DNA from: Drosophila miranda | Lineage: Eukaryota > Arthropoda > Insecta > Diptera > Drosophilidae | Length of the DNA stretch: 64,000 bases | Assembly: GCF_003369915.1 (NCBI RefSeq) | Contig: NW_022881625.1 | Span: 6,572,001-6,636,000 of the forward strand | Direction: 5' to 3' | Program-made: the position numbers and the translations under genes | Notes under the pieces: generated by a model | What the model saw: the letters and a program-made list of their open reading frames with translations, nothing else | Databases searched by the model: none | Told to the model about the DNA's origin: nothing | In this document: positions 56,692 through 64,000 of the stretch, piece by piece | Position numbering within the stretch: the first letter of the stretch is position 1 | Layout of the letters: every line of letters starts with the position of its first letter

Positions 56692-58228
56692 TGTAACGAT
56701 CCGTTCTTTTCCCGTCTGATGCAGCTGGGCTGGCTCAGCGGTCGGTAGGCTCGCTGCAACAATATTTGTATGTTGCCCCGACGACAAGCACGGGTTGGGT
56801 CTTGTACTGGTATGCTAATATGCTTTATTGGTATCTTAAGTCTATCTCACGCTATTCCGACTCCGGTGCGGGTTCTCCTCGTGGTTCTCCTCTGTGGTTC
56901 GATGAGCGTGTCGCTCCCTGGGCCCCCACGGCGTCGCCGAGCGTGGCACCGCCGGCTATACTGACTGGGGCTAGTGATTCTTGGCACGTGGCCCAAATCC
57001 GCCTCTCAGTCAGGCGCCTGACGCGTTCGCTCTCACTCGACTCACTTGGCTTTGCGGCCCGAGGGTGCCTCACTCCTGGTGGGATGCGCGTCAAGCGTTG
57101 CACCGTTGGTTCAAGGGATTGGGGTCTTTGGCTCTTGGCTGCACGCTCGAGTCCGCCTCTCAATCCTCACACAACGTATTCGCTTTCTAACGCTTTTTTC
57201 CCTTCGCTTGGTCTCACTCTGGTCGCTCACTGTTCACTTCACTCTTGCTAGCTCCGTTTGCTGACTGACCCCTGTTCCTGGTCGCGGCTCGCTTCTGCGT
57301 CAGCGCCGCCGATGCCGCCTGGCGCTAACGGCACTTTCCGCCATGCGGTGCCCGTATTTTTCCATCGGCGTTCCTTCGTTCCCTTGTCGCTTTCCAACGG
57401 GACCTGGCTGGTGGCGTGATCTCATGACCATATTTGGTCATGCGCTGGGCCACTGCCGGCCCAATCCCGTCATCCCGCGGCTCTCTCTCCAGGGGTCCTC
57501 CCCTCTCATCTTGGGTCCCCGGGAGAGCTCTCCTCGGGAATTCGCCGGCTCCGGATATCCCCGGATAACGGCCGTTAGCGCTTAGCCCTGCACTGCCCCC
57601 TACGTGTGGGAATACCTTTCCTCACACTTCCCTTTTTCTTTTATTGGCGGAAAACCCCGGTTTTCCGCGTCCCAGGTTTGGGATGCTTCAAAAGCCCCGC
57701 GCGACCGGCGCGCGCGTGCTTTGTTCTCGACCCGGGTGCCCCCTGGCGCCCTCTTTCGGCCTCACGCCTTGCGGTGTTGCCGTACCTCTCCGATGAGCGC
57801 GATCGGTTCGATTCCCCCTTACAGATAGTTCGCATAGGAGCTTCTTTTGCCTCGCCCGATATAGGGTACGGTCGCTATTCTGACCTACTCGATACGACAC
57901 AGCGTTGCCCTTACGCTCCACTCGATACAGCGTAGGGTCGTTTCTGTGCTCTACTCGATATGTCGCAGCGTGCGTATTCTACTTCCGGATCGCGAATTCC
58001 TCAATGGACTGTAAAACGTACTATTTTCTCGCGATGCCGGGTGTTTTCTTTGTTTACCTTGTGCGCGTCTGGTTTTTCCTACTACCCTTCGCTGGGCCGC
58101 CTGCTTTCCGCCGGCCCTCTGGATGCTTCGGGTAAGTTTTCCTCCCGCTTTGACTCCTTCCGCCGCCTTCATTCAAGCTCCCCCGATTCCCCGCTAGGTA
58201 GACCATGTTTTTTTTTTTTCTTAAAACA
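56692..58228 (-). repeat. E3/E7-family LTR, 1537 bp
   Basis: TGTAACGATCC...CTTAAAACA on the plus strand. On the left it meets the E3 primer site and on the right an A8G4 polypurine tract, so it is bordered as a 5' LTR on one side and a 3' LTR on the other. A minus-strand AATAAA lies at about 56828. Confidence 0.82.
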
Positions 58229-58240
58229 CCCCTTTTTTTT
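58229..58240 (-). promoter_or_regulatory. Polypurine tract next to the shared LTR
   Basis: Minus strand AAAAAAAAGGGG directly followed by TG of the LTR. A broader purine-rich stretch extends to about 58325. Confidence 0.8.
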
Positions 58241-58423
58241 GGTTTTTTTTTTCTTTTACTTGTTCTTGTTTTCAGTTACTTTCTTCTCCATTCTTCTTCT
58301 CTACTCTTCTTTTCTCCTCAATACCTAGACCGGAATACCTCCTGCCGGTCGGTGGACACCAATAGCCGGTACCGGACGCCCCCGTCGTTGACCAGACGGA
58401 GGCAACCAACCTTGCGGTAGGCT

Positions 58424-60583
58424 TTATCCGCGCGAGAGAGCGCGTGACGACGGCCGGCCACTCCTCGCGGTTGACGCCGCATGAGTTGTCCGCCGACCTC
58501 GTCTGGGGCCACGATGCCTGGCGCTGGAGCTCGGGCCGGCGCGCCTCCGCCCGCTCCCCTGGCACGACGCCTGTCGGCCCAGCTTCGGACGCTCGCCCTG
58601 GCCGGGTTCCGGCCATCGCCAAGGACCTCTCTCCCATGGCTCAGGTGAGTGTTGTTCCGCGGCCTCGTCCTTCTTCGCTTCCGTCGTTGCTCTTGCGCCG
58701 TCATCCGCTTCGCCGTCGGCCGCCACCTCGGATTCGGGCGCCGCCGCTGGGCCCTCCGCCGTCAGTGATGTTGGCGTGTTCGTCGTGCCCTCCGTCTCGA
58801 CCTCTGCCGTCCTCCCGGGCGCCTCCTCGAGCACCTCTTCGGCGGTGGGTGCCACCGCTGGGCCTGTCGACTCCTGTGGCCGTGCCCGCCGCCTCGGGTC
58901 CCGCTCGTCACTGGCGCGTTGTGCCTCCTCCCACAGTCGAGCCTCCCTCGCTTCTTGCCCGGGCTGCTGGGGCGCGGGCCCAGAGGCCCACGATATGTGC
59001 AGCGTTTGCACGTGCCACATCATGCCGTCTCGCACCGCGGAGCGCACCTCCTGCGAGACGAACGGCCCGATGGCGGCTCCCTGTGGCCCGTGCCAGTGCT
59101 GCTGCTGCTGCTGATGCTGCTTCTGCTGATGCTGCTGATGCTGCTGCTGCTGATGCTGCTGCTGCTGATGCTGCTGCTGCTGATGCTGCTGCTGCTGACG
59201 CTTCTGCTGCTGATGCTGATGCTCCTCCTCGGACTCGACGTGTTCAGGGGGTGGCTGCCAGAGCTCCTCCTCCTCCACCTCGGCTCGTCGTAGCCTCTCC
59301 TGCCACTCCTCTTCGGGCGACTGGACTCGAGCCGCCTTCGGCGCTGGTGGGCACTCCGCCTCCTCCTCGTCGCTGGAGATCACCGCCAGCCCGCCTGCCG
59401 CGCCCTCCGCCCGCGTCGCCCTTGCCTTCTCCGCTTCCGCCCGCAGACGCGCCGTCTCCCTTTGCTCCGCTGCGTCGACCCGGCTAATACACCGCCATTG
59501 GTGCGCGACGTCTCGCTCGTGGCGCTCCGCCTCCGCTTCTTGCGCCGCCTTTTCAGCCTCCTGCGTGGCCTTCAGCCTCTTTGCCAGCGTCAAGGCGTCC
59601 TCCCATACACGCCGTTGCCTCCGCTCCTCCGCCGCCGCGGCCAGCGCGAACCGCCGGTGCCATTCCGCGAGGCGTCGTGCCTCAGCGGCCGCGTTATCTT
59701 CCGCGATGTCGGCCTGCGTTGCCTGCGGCTCTTTGACCGCGGTCTCGGTCGGCGTTGTCTGCGGCTCTTTGACCGCGGTTTCGGCCGGCGTTGGCTGCGG
59801 CTCCTCGACCTGTGGGTCTGTCGGCCGCTGATCCCCTCGCCGCGCCGTCGACCTCCCCCTTGTGCGTGCCGACGACTCCTCTTCCTTGGCCGTACGCGTC
59901 GAACGCGTGGACGCCCGCTTCGAGGCCCGCTCACTGGGCTCCTCCTTCCGCGTCTCCGTGCGCCCCCTCCTTCCTCCCTCAGGCCGCTCCTCGCGCTTGC
60001 TGGGGTGGGGCTTCTCGCGCTTGTCGGCGCGGGGCTCTTCGTGCCTGCTGGTCCGGGGCTCCTCGCGCCTGCTGGTCCGGGGCTCCTCGCGCTTGCCGGT
60101 GCGGGACTCCTCGCGTCTGCTGGTCCGGTGCTCCTCGCGCTTGCCGGTGTGGGGCTCCTCGCGCTTGCTGGTGCGGGGCCCCTCGCGCTTGCTGGTGCGG
60201 GGCTCCTTGCTACTGCTGGTCCGGGGCTCCTCGCGCTTGGTACGGGGCTCCTCGCGTCTGCTGGTCCGGGGCTCCTCGCGCTTCGCCTCGCGTGCGCGTT
60301 CTCTCCGTGGCGCCGGCTCCCAGCTCACCAATTCTAGGTCACTTTCCGCCTCGGTGTACCCCGGCGATACCACGGGGGACACCGTCGGTCCCATGGATCC
60401 CGCGGTTGACACTAGCGGTGAGGCCAACAACTGTAGCTCCGGGGACCTACTCCTACTCGCCCTTTGCTCCTCGCGCTCGACCTGGTACGCCTGCCGCCGA
60501 CTTTGTGTATCACCCATAGCCTGATACCCGCGGCGAATCCATTTTCGCTGCTCCGCTATGTACCTTATTAAGTGCTGCTGCAT
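58424..60583 (-). CDS. 719-codon low-complexity ORF downstream of E7 pol
   Basis: Long minus-strand ORF (MQQHLIRYIAEQRKWIRRGY start) without stops. Residues ~100-215 hold about fifteen REEPRTS/KREEPRTSR-type 8-10 residue repeats. A TETAVKEPQ repeat (~285-315), a long Ala/Glu/Arg helix-forming region (~320-420), a Gln/His tract (~460-505, CTG repeats on the plus strand at 59098-59222) and an acidic Ala/Glu/Pro tail follow. Its position, between pol of E7 and the polypurine tract/LTR on the same strand, is that of an env or accessory ORF, but there is no signal peptide or membrane segment. GC-rich repeats keep other frames open too (347 codons on the plus strand), so coding status is uncertain. 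I do not recognise it. Confidence 0.5.
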   Translation of the reverse strand: MQQHLIRYIAEQRKWIRRGYQAMGDTQSRRQAYQVEREEQRASRSRSPELQLLASPLVSTAGSMGPTVSPVVSPGYTEAESDLELVSWEPAPRRERAREAKREEPRTSRREEPRTKREEPRTSSSKEPRTSKREGPRTSKREEPHTGKREEHRTSRREESRTGKREEPRTSRREEPRTSRHEEPRADKREKPHPSKREERPEGGRRGRTETRKEEPSERASKRASTRSTRTAKEEESSARTRGRSTARRGDQRPTDPQVEEPQPTPAETAVKEPQTTPTETAVKEPQATQADIAEDNAAAEARRLAEWHRRFALAAAAEERRQRRVWEDALTLAKRLKATQEAEKAAQEAEAERHERDVAHQWRCISRVDAAEQRETARLRAEAEKARATRAEGAAGGLAVISSDEEEAECPPAPKAARVQSPEEEWQERLRRAEVEEEELWQPPPEHVESEEEHQHQQQKRQQQQHQQQQHQQQQHQQQQHQQHQQKQHQQQQQHWHGPQGAAIGPFVSQEVRSAVRDGMMWHVQTLHISWASGPAPQQPGQEAREARLWEEAQRASDERDPRRRARPQESTGPAVAPTAEEVLEEAPGRTAEVETEGTTNTPTSLTAEGPAAAPESEVAADGEADDGARATTEAKKDEAAEQHSPEPWERGPWRWPEPGQGERPKLGRQASCQGSGRRRAGPSSSARHRGPRRGRRTTHAASTARSGRPSSRALSRG
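59098..59222. repeat. CTG/CAG microsatellite (Gln/His-coding on minus)
   Basis: Imperfect GCTGCTGCTGATGCTGCTGC array inside the 719-codon ORF. Interruptions are all in threes. Confidence 0.92.
59995..60290. repeat. GC-rich coding minisatellite (REEPRTS repeats)
   Basis: About fourteen degenerate units of 21-30 bp containing GGGGCTCCTCGCGC(T/C)TG. All unit lengths keep the minus-strand frame. Confidence 0.88.
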
Positions 60584-61406
60584 CTTACCCTTTTTCCTTT
60601 TTCCACGTGGTCAACTTTTGAAAAGACCTGATCGAGCGCTGCTCCCCCCTTTATAAGGGCTCGTGCCGGTGTTCACCGTTCCCTGTTCACCGTGCCTTAC
60701 ATGGGCCCGTGGGACGGCTCTCTCTTGCTTTCCAGCTGGTTCTCTCGCTCGCTCCCGTTTTGAAAGTTATCCGCGCCTCTCGCCGCGTTAACCCTAGGGT
60801 GCCCCCTGGTTTTGTTAGCTTTCCTTCGGTGCCCACTTTTCTTCCTTTTCCCCTTTTTTTTTTTTATTTGGCCCTTTCTACTTCCAGGTCTGGCGACGTG
60901 TTGCCTGGCTTCGCCTTGGATCTGGTAAGCCTCCCGAGTTCTTGGGTTCCTCATCTCACCTTGCCTTTCTTCCAGCCCGTCCTTGGGTGCCAGTCCAGGG
61001 TGCTGACCGATCTCCCAGCTCGTGACCAATAGCTCCTCCGACCTTTCGCCCGTGCTGCCAAACATCGGCCCGCCCCCCGTGGCCAGCTCCGCCCGTCTCT
61101 GGATCGGCTTAGACGCGGATGTCACCCCCGTGCAGCGCCTCGTACCCAGGGATCATCCGATTCCCCAGCCGGTAGACCGCGCACGGGCGGCATCCGCTTT
61201 TGTCCCGCCATCCCCGACGTTAGCGGCTGGCTTCGATGCCCTGGACCCGGACCCGAACTTCTGCTCATCTCGGAACCCCCTTCTCGGGCGCCCCCTCGTC
61301 CGTCGACGCACCACGCAACCCGCCCCCCCTGCGATAGTGGTAACCCGGGTATCTTCTACCTTCTTTGCCTTTGATCAGTTCCAATTGGCTGACGAGCTAA
61401 TCCTCC
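60584..61406. other. GC-rich stretch between the 719-codon ORF and E7 pol region
   Basis: Pyrimidine-rich on the plus strand. A 142-codon minus-strand frame (60697-61125) has a Lys/Arg-rich centre but no family resemblance. Probably an interior part of E7. Confidence 0.5.
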
Positions 61407-64000
61407 TTTTTTTTTCTTGTAGGTCCAGCTTTATTGGTCCGCCGGCCGCCGTCTGCTGCTTAGTTTTACTGAACCTTAGTTGTAGGCCTGCGTGGCATCA
61501 AGTTGGGCCACCCGCTCCTCCCTTGTGGGCGATTCATGTCCTGCGTGACACGCGTGGTTCTTAGTTTTATTGACCCTTAGTTGTAAGAGTATCTCGTACG
61601 ACCTTGTCCTGCGTGGCATCCAGCTGGGACTCTCCTTTTTGCCCCTGCCGTTAGTCTCTGTCTTCCGTGCTCGTCCACCCTTCTCCGTATGCCTCGCCCG
61701 TTGCCCCTCCTTGTGCGTCGTCTACGCTTCGGCTCCAGGGCCTGTTTTAGGGGTTCCTTCCCCGGGTTGTGGCTTCAGGTCCCCTATATGGACGGTCCGC
61801 GTCCGTTTCTCGCTGTCCTTCTTTAAGTTACAAATGACCGGGGACACGAAATCCATTATGGTGTAGGGCCCGTCATATTTCGGGGCCAGTTTTGCCGCAA
61901 ACCCTTCGGCCGCGTTGGATAGATGGTGTTGCTTGGCCCATACCTTGTCTCCAATCGTGGGTTTCCACGCTCTCCTCCTCAGGTTATAATACCTCGCCTG
62001 GTCCTGCGCCGCTCTTTCGAGATTCCGCCTCACCAGTTGAAACACCTCTCTCAACTTGGCCGCGTTCTCGTCCGGAGTGGGCGTGCCTTGTCCTGTGCCA
62101 AGCGCTTCGTCATCGTATAGAGCCTTTGGTAGCCTCGGCTCTCTCCCTTGGACCACGAACGCCGGCGAGTACCCGGTGGATTCGGACACCCCTGAATTTA
62201 CGGCCAACATTATCTCTGGCCATTTCTCATCCCAGTTCCTCTGTTTCCCTTCGGTGAACTGAGCTATCATAGTTTTCACTGTCCGGTTAGTTCGCTCCGT
62301 CGGGTTCTCCTGCGGCGTTCTCCTTCTGCCGCCCGCGTGCCCCGCCTCCGGCGAGTCGTGATTCTCTCTTATAACTCTCTCTCTTAGATCCTTCGGTACG
62401 CATAACTTCCATGATGCTATCTCCTCTTCTCCAGCCCGGTGCGGGATGTGCCGGTATATCCGGCCTGCTTCCTCGACGTAATCCGGATATTTCCTCGGCT
62501 CCGTCCTCATCCTCTCTTTGACCTTTTTAATCCATCCGCACTCTGCCTCCGGTTCGTGTCCCTTTTCTGCTTCCTCCTCGGTGGTTCTCAGGCATCGCTC
62601 TGCCAATGGCTGTCGGGACAGTGCGTCCGCCACTACGTTCAGCTGCCCTTTCCTATATGCCACTTCGAAGTCGTATTGTTGTAGCTCCAGCGCCCACCTG
62701 GCGATCCTCCCTGTTGGGCTCTCGATGCTGTTCAACCATTTCAACGCCATGTGATCCGTGACCACCTTGAAATGGTATCCCTCCAGATAGGGCTTTAGCT
62801 TTCTTATAGCCCATACAATGGCCAGACACTCATTTTCAGTCGCCGAATAGTTCTTTTCTGCGCTATTCAGAGTCCTACTGGCGTATTAGATGACCCTCTC
62901 GCCCTTCTCCGTCTCTTGCGGCAGGATCGCCCCCAGTCCGTAGTCGCTGGCGTCCGTCTGGAGCACGAATTTCTTTGAGAAATCTGGGCATGCCAACACC
63001 GGATCTGCTGTCAGCCGACTTTTTACGTCCTCGAACGCTTGTTGCTGTTCCGTTGACCATTCTTCAGCAAAGTGCTGAGGGGCTGCACCAACGTGGCGAA
63101 TCCCTATACGAAACGCCGGTACCAGGAGGCCACGCCCAAGTATTGTCGTAGCTCTTTGACACTCGCTGGCGGCTGCAACTCCTTAATGGCCGCCACTTTC
63201 TCGGGATCGGTGCAGATTCCGTCTCCCGTTACCAAATGCCCCAGGTATCGTAGCTCCTTCCTAAAAAATTTACACTTGTCCACATTTAGGCGCAAGTTTG
63301 CGTTCTTCAACCGTCGAAAAACTTCTTCGAGGTTGCGCTTGTGCTCCTCCTCGGTACGGCCGATGACAATGATGTCGTCTTGGTACGCGAACGCGTGTGG
63401 CATCATCTCGGGGCCTATCACCTGGTCCAATGCCCTCTGAAACGTAGCCGAGGCTGAGTGGAGTCCGAATGGCATCACCTTCCACTGGAACAGCCCTTTG
63501 CCGGGCACCGTGAACGCGGTGAACTTTCTACTGCCTTCCTCTAGTGGTATCTGCCAATATCCGTCCTTTAAGTCCAAGCTACTGATGAACCGTGCCTCCC
63601 TGAGCTGGTCCAAAATATAGTCTATTCTTGGCATGGGGTACGCATCCTTGATGGACTTCGCGTTTATCTGTCTGAAGTCCACGCATAATCTCCACTTTCC
63701 CGTCTTCTTTTTGACCATCACGATGGGAGAACTGTACGGGCTCTTCGATGGCTCAATACGCCCTCTTTGCAGCAGTTCGTCAACCTGTTGGTTAATTTCG
63801 GCTTGCATCTTGGGATTTTTGGGATAGTAGCGCTGTTTGACCGGCTGTGCATCACTCATAGAGATCGTGTGTGTAGCTATGTTCGACACTCCCTTCAGTT
63901 CTCGGAACTCTTCCAACTCCTTTGCCAGGAAGTTTTCAACCGATCCCTCCTCCGCTCGCGTTCCGTCGGATGCGGGCTCGACAGACCTTCCCGTGTTCGC
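61407..64000 (-). mobile_element. E7: second GC-rich gypsy copy, cut by the window end
   Basis: Same family as E3 in the same orientation, very similar over the RT (63104-63916 versus 54000-54740) and the 3' region. It continues past 64000. With the 719-codon ORF, the polypurine tract and the LTR at 56692-58228 it would form the 3' half of a complete element sharing that LTR with E3. Confidence 0.85.
61722..64000 (-). pseudogene. pol: E7 pol: RT, RNase H, integrase ends (core deleted)
   Basis: RT with FAYQDDIIVIG and upstream palm motifs; RNase H with intact TDH (VTDHMALKW). Relative to E3, about 16 bases are missing near 63060, which shifts frame. TAA at 62886-62888 replaces a Gln codon. 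The integrase keeps its first His pair region (RENHDSPEAGHAGGR) and then jumps to TPQENPTERTNRTVKTM. The second half of the zinc site and the first two catalytic Asp are deleted; the Glu region and the C-terminal domain (KLAPKYDGPYTIMDF) remain. The protease and gag ends lie beyond the window. Confidence 0.88.

Larger units (their letters stand above)
52757..58228 (-). mobile_element. E3: GC-rich Ty3/gypsy element, 3'-truncated
   Basis: Minus-strand element: 5' LTR 56692-58228, primer site, gag and pol, then about 470 bases of downstream sequence ending in an A run. GC content is clearly higher than in neighbouring elements. It lacks a 3' LTR, ending at 52757 where it abuts a remnant of E1. 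Integrase is largely deleted. Confidence 0.85.

Noticed and set aside
58444..59487. 347-codon plus-strand ORF opposite the 719-codon ORF
   Set aside because: GC-rich repeat shadow; its long Ala/Pro/Arg runs come from the complementary frame.
52757..61415. E3 end treated as a proven LINE-made retrocopy
   Set aside because: E7 has the same A run internally and no target duplication can be shown, so it is kept only as an alternative.
1..64000. tRNA, rRNA or other structured RNA genes
   Set aside because: No cloverleaf with intact A and B boxes or rRNA-like stretch was noticed by eye; the tRNA-like strings are primer binding sites of LTR elements.

Overview
The window reads as transposon-dense heterochromatin of a Drosophila species. 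The evidence is four copies of a DINE-1/ISY-type Helitron with GTCY microsatellites, two degraded copies of the TRPA channel gene painless, 57-67 bp GT-AG introns, and several Ty3/gypsy and BEL/Pao LTR elements. The DINE-1 type and the painless duplication fit the obscura group. painless lies on Muller element C in D. melanogaster, so a degenerating neo-Y such as that of D. miranda is a possible source; that is inference and cannot be settled here.

Layout. 1-7530: a direct repeat (1-1556 and 5981-7529: minisatellite plus DINE-1) encloses 4.4 kb holding a truncated host exon, a spliced zinc-finger gene with an acidic 20-residue repeat, and a divergent P-element-like transposase relic. 8118-15867 and 40681-52756: two copies of one segmental duplication (DINE-1, painless upstream DNA, painless, 3' flank, a 1.6 kb LTR). 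The second copy also carries a gypsy element inserted with a TATA target duplication. 14214-23612: a full-length but multiply stopped gypsy element (E1, minus strand). 23613-25374: a BEL/Pao RNase H-integrase fragment. 25375-40680: a nested structure in which a second gypsy element (E2, minus) is interrupted by a 2155 bp solo LTR, a BEL/Pao element (E5) and, inside its LTR, another BEL/Pao element (E4). 52757-64000: two copies (E3 and E7) of a GC-rich gypsy element flanking a shared 1.5 kb LTR and a 719-codon low-complexity ORF.

The most striking feature is that Gag of E1 and of E2 begins with a RING zinc finger: canonical C3H2C3 RING-H2 in E2, the same spacing with one Cys changed to Phe in E1. 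The capsid and CCHC/C4 zinc-knuckle regions follow. I know of no named description of this architecture.

Insertions were ordered by target-site duplications and by reading frame. Removing E5 and the solo LTR from E2 restores one open Gag frame, so E2 gag was intact when they landed. No gene in the window is clearly functional. The best candidates are the spliced zinc-finger gene (one homopolymer frameshift), painless copy 2 (channel domain open), E5's fused 775-codon ORF and the 719-codon ORF.
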